Assembly (NCBI GenBank): GCA_030655675.1 | Contig: JAUSPM010000101.1 | Span: 1 to 12,905, forward strand | DNA from: Methanosarcinaceae archaeon | GTDB lineage: Archaea > Halobacteriota > Methanosarcinia > Methanosarcinales > Methanosarcinaceae | Direction: 5' to 3' | DNA: 12,905 nucleotides | In this document: piece after piece, positions 6,495-12,905 of the stretch | Layout: every line of letters begins with the position of its first letter | How positions within the stretch are numbered: position 1 is the first letter of the stretch | Program-made: the position numbers and the translations under genes | The notes under the pieces: generated by a model | The model's input: only the letters and a program-made list of their open reading frames with translations | Database searches by the model: none | Told to the model about the DNA's origin: nothing

Positions 6495-6642
6495 TTAAAT
6501 AGACTATTTAACTATGATATCAAGTGAATATACTCCCATATGTTCCTGTTAACTTGATTACAGTATACTTAAATTGAAATATTATCTTAAGTTTCAATTT
6601 GATCAAACTAAAATTTAATTCGTAAATTGTAAATTGTAAATC
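6495..6642. promoter_or_regulatory. Dyad-rich AT leader region of the uS15 gene
   Basis: This gene-free stretch holds a perfect palindrome TTAAATAG-A-CTATTTAA (6495-6511), a 7-bp inverted repeat ATCAAGT/ACTTGAT (6519-6525 and 6552-6558), a 9-bp inverted repeat AAATTGAAA/TTTCAATTT (6571-6579 and 6592-6600), and three near-perfect 7-base repeats GTAAATT (6622-6642). The uS15 promoter must be here, but several AT-rich boxes compete and I cannot choose one. The 6571-6600 hairpin would lie in the leader if transcription starts upstream of it. Confidence 0.4.
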
Positions 6643-6664
6643 ACAAATTATTTGGAGGAATATA

Positions 6665-7123
6665 ATGGCAAAAATGCATACCCGGAAGAAAGGAAAATCC
6701 GGCTCCACAAAACCAGTAAGAACAGAAGCGCCTGCATGGTCAACAATGACGGCAGACGAGATCACAAAAGTTATTCTGGATATGTGGAAACAGGGCAATT
6801 CAACAAGCGAAATAGGAATGACCCTAAGGGACCGACATGGTGTCCCTGATGTGAAACTTGCAACAGGCAAGAAACTTGTAGCAATATTAAAGGAAAACGG
6901 TGTTGCTCCTGACTTACCGGAAGATCTGTACAACTTGCTTGTAAAGTCAATCGGACTCAGGAAACACCTTGCTGTAAACAAAAAGGATGTACACAACAAG
7001 CGTTCACTTCATTCCGCTGAAGCTAAGATCAGAAGACTTGTAAAATACTACCAATCCACAAAGGTATTACCAATGACTTGGAAGTACAAGCCGGAAACAG
7101 CAGCGATGCTTATTTCAAGATAA
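6665..7123 (+). CDS. rpsO: Small ribosomal subunit protein uS15 (archaeal S15p/S13e)
   Basis: A 152-residue ribosomal protein of the 30S subunit that binds the central domain of 16S rRNA. Unlike the bacterial protein of about 89 residues, it has the archaeal/eukaryotic N-terminal extension: MAKMHTRKKGKSGSTKP, PAW, then an S13e-type helix region with EITKVILDMWKQGNSTSEIG (about 32-51) and LRDRHGVPDVKLATGK. The S15 core is at 65-150, with the signature HLAVNKKDVHNKRSL (101-115) and KIRRLVKYY (121-129). A clear ribosome binding site, GGAGG (6654-6658), lies six bases before the ATG. The basic composition and complete motifs make the call secure. It appears to be a single-gene unit, bounded by the dyad-rich leader and a strong terminator. 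Confidence 0.97.
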   Translation: MAKMHTRKKGKSGSTKPVRTEAPAWSTMTADEITKVILDMWKQGNSTSEIGMTLRDRHGVPDVKLATGKKLVAILKENGVAPDLPEDLYNLLVKSIGLRKHLAVNKKDVHNKRSLHSAEAKIRRLVKYYQSTKVLPMTWKYKPETAAMLISR

Positions 7124-7148
7124 TCTCTTGATGTTGACTAATATTTAA

Positions 7149-7197
7149 AATATCGACTTTGCCTTTTTTTAGGTGGTCGATATTACTATTTTTTTTT
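7149..7197 (+). terminator. Strong hairpin terminator of the uS15 gene
   Basis: AATATCGAC (7149-7157) pairs perfectly with GTCGATATT (7176-7184), and an inner CCT/AGG can extend the fold across the T-rich loop. A run of nine T (7189-7197) follows within five bases, with more T-rich sequence to about 7212. It lies 25 bases after the uS15 stop. Confidence 0.75.
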
Positions 7198-7244
7198 ATT
7201 TATTTTTGTTTTATACATATTGATATTGTGAATTTATCTTAATC

Positions 7245-7291
7245 GTTATACCCCGCAGCTCTGCTACGGTTGGGACAAACCATCGTATAAC
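7245..7291 (+). repeat. Structured element, copy 1 (CCCCGCAG core)
   Basis: An outer 7-bp stem, GTTATAC (7245-7251) with GTATAAC (7285-7291), encloses a core CCCCGCAG-CTCTG-CTACGGTTGGG. The core makes an inner stem CCGCAG/CTACGG with one mismatch, followed by TTGGG. Seven T follow the outer stem. A second copy lies at 7350-7400 with the same core but a different outer stem. It could be a small structured RNA, a terminator-like element or a palindromic mobile repeat. Confidence 0.6.
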
Positions 7292-7349
7292 TTTTTTTAA
7301 ACATGGGTACTTATTAATGTGAATGGCAGAGTAAAAACGAAACTATAAA

Positions 7350-7400
7350 GCGACGGCACGTCATGCCCCGCAGTTCTACTGCGGTTGGGTGTGCCGTCGC
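7350..7400 (+). repeat. Structured element, copy 2 (CCCCGCAG core)
   Basis: An outer stem of 10 perfect pairs, GCGACGGCAC (7350-7359) with GTGCCGTCGC (7391-7400), plus an inner G-T pair, encloses CCCCGCAG-TTCTA-CTGCGGTTGGG. The inner stem CCGCAG/CTGCGG (7368-7373 and 7379-7384) is perfect here. Compared with copy 1, the core is nearly unchanged while the outer stem is entirely different yet fully paired. It lies about 225 bases before the surface-protein gene. Confidence 0.65.
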
Positions 7401-7493
7401 AACGTTTGACTGGATGGAAAAATTGGACATGATATATTCTCTGAAAAGCAGAGTTGAGGATATAAATCTGTGTTAAAAACGTTTATATTACAT

Positions 7494-7607
7494 AATTGTA
7501 TACAATTCATTATAAATTATTCGAGATGTGTATATGCATTTTTTTTGTGTTGGCATGAAGTTCAAAACAAATAAATTATAATAACAAATTGCTAGTATAA
7601 ATTTATA
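7494..7607 (+). promoter_or_regulatory. Upstream region of the surface-protein gene with two palindromes
   Basis: A perfect 14-base palindrome AATTGTATACAATT (7494-7507) and a perfect 12-base palindrome TATAAATTTATA (7596-7607) lie before the ATG at 7627. The second could act as a TATA box, but the message would then start almost at the ATG and lose the ribosome binding site at 7617-7622; an AT-rich box near 7574-7581 would fit that site better. The first palindrome has the form of a repressor operator. All of this is by inspection only. Confidence 0.35.
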
Positions 7608-7626
7608 AACAGGCTTGGTGGATAAA

Positions 7627-8814
7627 ATGAAAATTATTAAAATCGGTGGAATTATATCCATATTCGGATCTGTATTTGTGTGTACGGCGACTATGATGCT
7701 GATTTTAGTTATGATGGCAGGGACGACGAGTGCGGCTCCAAGTTTTAACACCACTAATAATACCCCAACAGGCAATATCAATTACAATACACTATGGATC
7801 AATGCCACATTCATTGATGCCACAACAGGTGTTAATGTAAGTGCCACAACTGTCACAGTGAATGGTATTGATGTTACAGGAAGTCTTGACGTAAACACAA
7901 GCACTAAAATAGCATATAACTCGACAACAATTGCTGAGGGGATAATTCCAGTAAATATTTCCATCACTGATTATATGGGTAATACTACGTGGAACAACTG
8001 GACTTTTGTTGTAGACACAACACCTCCCGCCCAGATAACTGGACTGAAGGCAATAGATACTCCAAGTGATAGTGGCGGTAGATCCTCCGTTGAACCGTAT
8101 GAGAATGTTGCACTAAAGGATGTCGTATCTGTGTATGTTAGCGTAGATAACACCATTAAATATGCGTTCAAAGATGATGAAAGCCCAATTGATTTTGTAT
8201 TTTTTGATGCAAAGAAAAATAGCGGGTATATAGCAGCAACAGTCGAAGTGTTGAAGAATAGATCTTCATTGGTTTCATCTAACCCCAAAGGTCAAGTTTA
8301 CAAGTACATGAATATCTTGGTTGGAAAAGATGGTTTTGCGACAGATGCCAACATTGCAAATCCAGTCATAGAGTTTAAAATTGCAAAATCATGGATCTCT
8401 GAGAACGGTATCGACGAATCTACAATTAAACTGAATCGATATAATTTAAATAAATGGAGTTCACTGCCAACCACAAAGATTAGCGAAAACAACAGTTACA
8501 TTTACTTCCGTTCCGAATCACCAGGATTTTCACCGTTTGCAATAACCGGTGATAAAAAATCAACTGTGGTCGTAAAAGAATCTGCACCAATTATTGAAAA
8601 AGTAGAGGCACCAATTGTTGAAACTGTTGAGGAAACGGTTGTAGAACCTCAGGAAGAAGATGAACCAAAGTATTCAAATCTAACTATTGTCTTGGTCATA
8701 GTCTTAATCGGAATAACGATTATTGTATTTTTGATCATCCTTAAAAGAAAACACAATACGCTTAAAAGAGAACAAAGATTGCTTAAAGAAAGACAAAATG
8801 GTATGAATAAATAA
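7627..8814 (+). CDS. Surface protein with PGF-pre-PGF domain and C-terminal membrane anchor
   Basis: A 395-residue exported protein. Residues 9-31 are a hydrophobic signal segment, with likely cleavage near TSA-A (35-36). Residues 38-130 look like an Ig-like domain dense in N-x-S/T sequons (about a dozen in the whole protein), linked by DTTPPAQITGL (130-140). Residues 152-306 match the archaeal PGF-pre-PGF domain: VEVLKNRSSLV (206-216), KYMNILVG (226-233), a W-ISENGID segment (256-263), and SPGFSPFAI (298-306). Family members usually end in a PGF-CTERM tail for archaeosortase. Here an acidic, Pro/Val/Glu-rich stalk (314-348) leads to an ordinary membrane helix (351-372) and a basic tail of 23 residues. 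The ATG at 7627 is chosen because GGTGGA (7617-7622) precedes it by four bases. The gene stands alone. Role: envelope or S-layer-associated protein; the ligand is unknown. Confidence 0.85.
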   Translation: MKIIKIGGIISIFGSVFVCTATMMLILVMMAGTTSAAPSFNTTNNTPTGNINYNTLWINATFIDATTGVNVSATTVTVNGIDVTGSLDVNTSTKIAYNSTTIAEGIIPVNISITDYMGNTTWNNWTFVVDTTPPAQITGLKAIDTPSDSGGRSSVEPYENVALKDVVSVYVSVDNTIKYAFKDDESPIDFVFFDAKKNSGYIAATVEVLKNRSSLVSSNPKGQVYKYMNILVGKDGFATDANIANPVIEFKIAKSWISENGIDESTIKLNRYNLNKWSSLPTTKISENNSYIYFRSESPGFSPFAITGDKKSTVVVKESAPIIEKVEAPIVETVEETVVEPQEEDEPKYSNLTIVLVIVLIGITIIVFLIILKRKHNTLKREQRLLKERQNGMNK

Positions 8815-8838
8815 AACGGTCAAATCTGTTGGTTTCGC

Positions 8839-8888
8839 GACACATTAAACCTTGTGTGTCAATCGAGCATGATGGTAACATCATGCTC
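8839..8888 (+). terminator. Two successive hairpins after the surface-protein gene
   Basis: GACACA (8839-8844) pairs with TGTGTC (8855-8860). Immediately after, GAGCATGATG (8865-8874) pairs perfectly with CATCATGCTC (8879-8888) around GTAA. The second is a strong 10-bp stem, but only a short ATTTAT follows, so termination is likely rather than proven. Confidence 0.5.
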
Positions 8889-8898
8889 ATTTATGTGA

Positions 8899-8924
8899 CT
8901 TGCACGCCCCATAGGCGTAGCAAG
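8899..8924. repeat. Third hairpin, CTTGC/GCAAG with a bulge
   Basis: CTTGCACGCC (8899-8908) pairs with GGCGT and GCAAG (8914-8918 and 8920-8924), leaving one bulged A and a CCATA loop. It begins 10 bases after the previous hairpin. It could be part of a leader or a dispersed palindromic element; nothing else is seen in 8925-9005. Confidence 0.45.
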
Positions 8925-9005
8925 CACTCAATTCCGTAAGAGGTCGGTATATCTGCGGCTTATTTTAATTCACATAGCCCCTGCAATCCAATTATTAAAA
9001 GGTAA

Positions 9006-9014
9006 CTTATAAAT
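9006..9014 (+). promoter_or_regulatory. Probable TATA box of the glmU-glmS-glmM operon
   Basis: CTTATAAAT is centred about 28 bases before the glmU ATG at 9038. No Shine-Dalgarno sequence lies between, so the message is probably leaderless or has a leader of a few bases. Confidence 0.55.
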
Positions 9015-9037
9015 TCTTAAAAAGACCACTATATGCT

Positions 9038-10255
9038 ATGAAAGCAATTATTCTTGCAGCCGGTGAAGGATTACGATGCAGACCATTGACACTTACGCGT
9101 TCAAAGGTCATGCTTCCTGTCGCAAATAAACCTATTTTGGAGCATGCCATATATTCGCTTGCAGAGAACGACATTAAGGATATAGTACTAATTGTCGGAT
9201 ATGAAAAAGAACGTATAATGGATTATTTTGAGGACGGGGTGAACTTTGGGGTTAATATCACTTATATCGAACAAAAAGCACAACTTGGAACAGCACATGC
9301 CATCAAGCAGACACGTGAATTGATCGAGCCGGATGGAGAGGAATTTCTGGTTTTGAACGGGGACAACATCATTGAACCAAAAACAATTTCAGACCTTCTC
9401 GACGGACGCGGGGGCGATGCAACCATCATGACATTCAAGATGGAACATACCATTGGTTATGGTGTGGTCATTGCAGAAGGCAAACAAGTAAAAAAAATTG
9501 TTGAAAAACCGCGGGCAGACATAAGTCACCTTGTGAATACCGGAATATATCTATTCAACCATAAAATATTCAAATACATTGAAAGCACCCAAATATCAGA
9601 TAGCGGTGAATATGCAATAACAGATTCCCTCCAGCAGATGATCGAGGACGGACTTAAAGTCACGATGGTACCAACACGATCCAGATGGTTGGATGCCATA
9701 CACTCATGGGACCTGCTAAAAGCAAATTCCACTATACTCGACAAATATGATACATTAACTGTAAAAGGCACGGTCGAAGAAGGTGCTGTTATCAAAGGCA
9801 ATGTGTCAATTGGAAAGAACACCATCATTCGTTCCGGAAGTTACATCGTCGGTCCTGCAATGATCGGGGACAATTGCGAGATCGGTCCTGATGTGGTGAT
9901 ATTGCCATCCACAACCATTGGGAACAACGCTTCCATTGGACCATTTTCACAGATCAAGAACAGTATTATAATGAACGATGCAAGGATTGAAGCGCATTCA
10001 TATATATCAAATTCAGTAATTGGCAGCAACAACACGATCGGATCTCATTTTATCACTGATGAAAAAGACAATCTGAAGATTGAAATGATAGGCATACTAC
10101 ATCATGCTGACCGGCTGGGTGTGATCACAGGAGATGACATTGTAATTGGCCACAGGGTTTTGGTAAAACCCGGTGTTTTAATTGGTGCCGGCTGCAATAT
10201 AGAATCAGGGAATATCATTTCCAGAGAACTGCCTCCTAATTCTACTGTTGTATAA
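9038..10255 (+). CDS. glmU: Archaeal GlmU: bifunctional glucosamine-1-phosphate acetyltransferase / UDP-GlcNAc pyrophosphorylase
   Basis: A 405-residue two-domain enzyme. Residues 1 to about 230 are a nucleotidyltransferase domain: LAAGEGLRCRPLT (6-18) with K23 of RSKVMLP, QLGTAHAI (82-89), the metal-binding NGD (107-109), EKP (156-158) and NTG (167-169). From about 243 a left-handed beta-helix runs to the end, shown by hexad-like repeats such as VIKGNVSIGKNTII, MIGDNCEIGP and TIGNNASIGP; in archaeal GlmU this domain acetylates glucosamine-1-phosphate. The first domain then makes UDP-GlcNAc from UTP. The pair of activities is inferred from the family and from the glmS and glmM genes directly downstream; related sugar-1-phosphate enzymes accept other substrates. 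The nucleotide loop reads GEGLRCRPLT, whereas the common form is GEGTRMRPLT or similar. It is first in the operon, 12 bases before glmS. Confidence 0.9.
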   Translation: MKAIILAAGEGLRCRPLTLTRSKVMLPVANKPILEHAIYSLAENDIKDIVLIVGYEKERIMDYFEDGVNFGVNITYIEQKAQLGTAHAIKQTRELIEPDGEEFLVLNGDNIIEPKTISDLLDGRGGDATIMTFKMEHTIGYGVVIAEGKQVKKIVEKPRADISHLVNTGIYLFNHKIFKYIESTQISDSGEYAITDSLQQMIEDGLKVTMVPTRSRWLDAIHSWDLLKANSTILDKYDTLTVKGTVEEGAVIKGNVSIGKNTIIRSGSYIVGPAMIGDNCEIGPDVVILPSTTIGNNASIGPFSQIKNSIIMNDARIEAHSYISNSVIGSNNTIGSHFITDEKDNLKIEMIGILHHADRLGVITGDDIVIGHRVLVKPGVLIGAGCNIESGNIISRELPPNSTVV

Positions 10256-10267
10256 TGGGTGTGAAAA

Positions 10268-12112
10268 ATGTGTGGAATTATTGGATATGTTGGTGAAAAA
10301 CCTGCAGCACCTATATTGATAGATTCTCTTAAGAAACTTGAATATCGCGGGTATGACTCGGCAGGCATCTGTATTTTGAATGATTCATTAAAAACCTACA
10401 AAACAACCGGTAAGATCGCTGATCTTGAATCAATACTTCCGGAAGGCATAGAGGGAACTATTGGTATTGGGCACACCAGATGGGCTACACATGGGAAGCC
10501 TAACACGATCAATTCCCATCCACATCTGTCAGGGGACGTTGCAGTTGTGCACAACGGTATTATTGAGAATTATCTTAGACTTAAAGAGAAATTGATCGGA
10601 GATGGATACACTTTCAAATCCGATACTGATACCGAGGTTATTGCACATTTGTTGCATTCACATCTATATGGTGGTAGTGACAGCCAGTCTAAAAAGTGCG
10701 ACCTCATGACCGCTGTTCAAAAAACATTGCCATCACTTGAAGGTTCATATGCTATCGCAGTGCTTTGTGGCAGTGAACCAGGACTTATGGTTGTTGCACG
10801 AAAAGACAGCCCGCTTGTCATTGGTATCGGAAACGGTGAGATATTTGCGGCATCCGATGTAACTGCGTTTTTGAAGCATACAAAGGATGTTGTATTCGTT
10901 GATGACAATGAAGTTGCGTCGATACGAGGCGGCAGTGTCGAGTTCTTTGATGCTGATGGCAATCCAGTTACTAAAGAAACGACAAAAATAGAATGGGATA
11001 TTGAAGCCGCGGAAAAGGCAGGATACGAACATTTCATGCTAAAAGAGATCCACGAGCAGGCAAGTTCCGTACATGATACGTTCGCAGGCAAGATCTCCGA
11101 AATGGAAGGTACTATTATTCTGGATGAATTGAACATGTCGGATGAACAGATCCGCCATATGACCAGAATTGAGATAATTGCATGTGGAACATCATGGAAT
11201 GCTGGACTTGTTGGTAAATACCTGTTCGAACAACTGGCAGGCATTCATACTGATGTTGACACGGGTTCGGAATTCAGATACGGATATCCCGTCGTTTGCG
11301 GCGAGGTATTGACAATTGCAATCACACAATCAGGCGAAACCGCAGACACTCTCGCGGCAGTGAGGGGTGCAAGATCATACGGCTGCCAGGCTATTGCGAT
11401 CACAAATGTGGTTGGAAGTACGATCACACGCGAGATCGACAGTGTTCTATACACGCGTGCAGGTCCTGAGATCGGGGTTGCAGCAACAAAATCTTTCACT
11501 ACCCAGTTGATAACACTTTATTTGTTGGCCCTTAAATTTGCACGGATACGCGGCAAGATCAGCGCAGAGGATTCTAAGAACCTTCTTGTTGCACTCAAAA
11601 AGATCCCTGCAGATATCCAGAAGATATTGAACAAGAAAGCGGTTATACAGGAGTGTGCCAGACAGTTTGCCGATGCAGAGGATTATTTCTTTATCGGACG
11701 GCATTTAAATTATCCGATCGCACTGGAAGGTGCACTTAAACTCAAGGAGATATCTTATATTCATGCCGAAGGGTATGCTGCCGGGGAACTAAAACACGGT
11801 CCTCTTGCATTGCTCACGGATAAGACGCCTGTTGTTGCGATCGCTACGAAGGGACATACATACGATAAAATGCTCAGTAATATAAAAGAGGTCAAGGCGC
11901 GGGATGCTATTGTAATAGCAGTGGCTAACAAGGATGATACCGAGATCGAGAAATATGTGGATGTTGTATTAAGAATACCCGAAACACATGATCTGCTCTC
12001 CCCCATACTATCTTCGGTTGTTTTGCAATTGCTTGCATATTATACTGCACTTGAGCGCGGGTGTTCGATCGATAAGCCGCGTAATCTTGCGAAGAGTGTA
12101 ACTGTGGAATGA
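10268..12112 (+). CDS. glmS: Glutamine--fructose-6-phosphate aminotransferase (isomerizing)
   Basis: A 614-residue enzyme, the usual full length, which converts fructose-6-phosphate and glutamine to glucosamine-6-phosphate and glutamate. The N-terminal glutaminase begins MCGIIGYVG, where Cys2 becomes the nucleophile after Met removal. Its other motifs are present: RGYDSAG (27-33), GHTRWATHG (68-76) and HNGIIENY (95-102). Two SIS sugar-isomerase domains follow, one at about 290-430 with CGTSW (306-310) and QSGET (354-358), the other at about 460-600 with EGALKLKEI (487-495) and the catalytic-region motif AEGYAAGELKHGP (500-512). The C-terminal tail DKPRNLAKSVTVE, including the sugar-binding Lys, is intact. 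The ATG follows glmU by 12 bases and is preceded by GGTGTGA, an acceptable ribosome binding site. It supplies the substrate of glmM, the next gene. No riboswitch-like leader is seen within the operon. Confidence 0.97.
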   Translation: MCGIIGYVGEKPAAPILIDSLKKLEYRGYDSAGICILNDSLKTYKTTGKIADLESILPEGIEGTIGIGHTRWATHGKPNTINSHPHLSGDVAVVHNGIIENYLRLKEKLIGDGYTFKSDTDTEVIAHLLHSHLYGGSDSQSKKCDLMTAVQKTLPSLEGSYAIAVLCGSEPGLMVVARKDSPLVIGIGNGEIFAASDVTAFLKHTKDVVFVDDNEVASIRGGSVEFFDADGNPVTKETTKIEWDIEAAEKAGYEHFMLKEIHEQASSVHDTFAGKISEMEGTIILDELNMSDEQIRHMTRIEIIACGTSWNAGLVGKYLFEQLAGIHTDVDTGSEFRYGYPVVCGEVLTIAITQSGETADTLAAVRGARSYGCQAIAITNVVGSTITREIDSVLYTRAGPEIGVAATKSFTTQLITLYLLALKFARIRGKISAEDSKNLLVALKKIPADIQKILNKKAVIQECARQFADAEDYFFIGRHLNYPIALEGALKLKEISYIHAEGYAAGELKHGPLALLTDKTPVVAIATKGHTYDKMLSNIKEVKARDAIVIAVANKDDTEIEKYVDVVLRIPETHDLLSPILSSVVLQLLAYYTALERGCSIDKPRNLAKSVTVE

Positions 12113-12152
12113 TATTAATTAGATCACAGAAGTCAGAAATACGGAGATTTTC

Positions 12153-12905
12153 ATGAAATTATTTGGTTCATCAGGGATTCGTGGAATTACAAACAAAGAG
12201 GTAACGGTTGACCTTGCACTTAAGGTCGGTCTTGCGCTTGGCAGTTCAAAGAAAAGTGCTGTCATTGGCAGGGACCCTCGAATTGCAGGTGAGATGATAG
12301 AGCATGCGCTGATCTCAGGATTGGTGTCCGCCGGATGCGATGTCGTCCGCATCGGACTTGTTACGACACCTACACTTGCACATGCTACACGGAATTACGA
12401 TTGCGGTGTGATGGTTACGGCATCCCACAATACATCGGAATATGTGGGTATCAAGTTATGGAATCCTGATGGGATGGCTTTTGATTCTGCGCAACAGGAA
12501 GAGATAGAGGAATTGGTTGCAGCAGGAGATCCCACTCATGTTGAATGGAACAACATTGGAAATGTTACCACAAACAGCAATGCTGTGCGCGAACATTCCG
12601 AGATGATCTTAAGCAATGTTAAACCGATAAAACCTGCTTCCTTGCGTGTTGTTCTCGATTGCGGCTGCGGGGCAGGCGGAACTATAACGCCTTATCTTCT
12701 TCGCGAGATGGGGTGTGACATTATAACACTCAATGCACAGACTGATGGTTATTTTCCGGCACGTAACCCTGAACCCAATGATGCGAACCTCGGATTGTTG
12801 AAAAAGGCAGTCGTAGAATTTGGTGCTGATCTTGGAATTGCGCAGGATGGAGATGCAGACAGGATGATGGCTGTTGATGAGAACGGCGTCTTTGTGACAG
12901 GGGAC
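12153..12905 (+). CDS. glmM: Phosphoglucosamine mutase, archaeal type (3' end outside the window)
   Basis: The frame is open from ATG 12153 to the window edge, giving the first 251 residues of what should be about 430-450. It is an alpha-D-phosphohexomutase: KLFGSSGIRG at the start, VGRD-like VIGRDPR (37-43), the phosphoserine loop TASHNT (89-94) with Ser91, and the metal-binding DGDADR (232-237). The sugar-binding and C-terminal phosphate-binding domains lie beyond the window. In this operon the likely reaction is glucosamine-6-phosphate to glucosamine-1-phosphate, linking glmS to glmU; phosphomannomutase or phosphoglucomutase activity is possible from the fold alone. The loop has HNT where HNP is usual. 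GGAG (12143-12146) lies six bases before the ATG. A 40-base gap separates it from glmS, with no terminator, so co-transcription is likely. Confidence 0.9.
   Translation, partial: MKLFGSSGIRGITNKEVTVDLALKVGLALGSSKKSAVIGRDPRIAGEMIEHALISGLVSAGCDVVRIGLVTTPTLAHATRNYDCGVMVTASHNTSEYVGIKLWNPDGMAFDSAQQEEIEELVAAGDPTHVEWNNIGNVTTNSNAVREHSEMILSNVKPIKPASLRVVLDCGCGAGGTITPYLLREMGCDIITLNAQTDGYFPARNPEPNDANLGLLKKAVVEFGADLGIAQDGDADRMMAVDENGVFVTGD

Noticed and set aside
6520..6999. 159-codon reading frame on the minus strand over uS15
   Set aside because: It runs antisense to the secure uS15 gene and its dyad-rich leader, has no family resemblance, and its composition follows from the other strand.
7615..7626. 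Upstream TTG or GTG as start of the PGF-pre-PGF protein
   Set aside because: These codons overlap the likely ribosome binding site GGTGGA, and the ATG at 7627 gives a normal signal peptide.
10717..11244. 175-codon reading frame on the minus strand inside glmS
   Set aside because: It is fully antisense to glmS, a gene with intact motifs throughout, and shows no protein features of its own.

Overview
The window looks like chromosomal DNA of a euryarchaeon, most likely from the Methanosarcinales and their methane-oxidising relatives. The evidence is an archaeal-type uS15 with the eukaryote-like N-terminal extension, an archaeal two-domain GlmU and archaeal GlmM, a secreted PGF-pre-PGF surface protein, pilin-like proteins with archaeal class III-type N-termini, and TATA boxes placed about 25-30 nt before start codons that lack a ribosome binding site. 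The placement is inference, since no rRNA is present. Every gene I can support is on the plus strand.

Layout. (1) 1-203: the tail of an unrecognised gene. (2) 204-1650: an AT-rich accessory cassette made of a tandem array of GGTTGT...ACAACC palindromes, a TATA box, a SatD-like HTH protein and a small membrane protein whose start overlaps it (ATGA). (3) 1651-2331: about 680 bases without a gene, holding a long hairpin of CACAGAG units, a direct repeat of hairpins whose stems co-vary, and a hexamer tract. (4) 2332-3561: hisS. (5) 3596-6421: four tightly packed pilin-like genes sharing one N-terminal signature. (6) 6665-7123: uS15, with a strong terminator. (7) 7124-7626: intergenic DNA with two copies of a structured element whose outer stems differ in sequence but both pair. 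(8) 7627-8814: a PGF-pre-PGF surface protein with an ordinary transmembrane anchor instead of a PGF-CTERM tail. (9) 9038-12905: glmU-glmS-glmM, a complete route from fructose-6-phosphate to UDP-GlcNAc, with glmM cut by the window edge.

Functionally, the window joins housekeeping translation genes (hisS, uS15) with cell-surface biology: a likely minor-pilin set, an envelope protein rich in N-glycosylation sequons, and the sugar-nucleotide operon that could feed surface glycosylation. The least explained parts are the SatD-like/membrane pair with its palindrome array, the four-gene pilin-like set, and the structured intergenic repeats.
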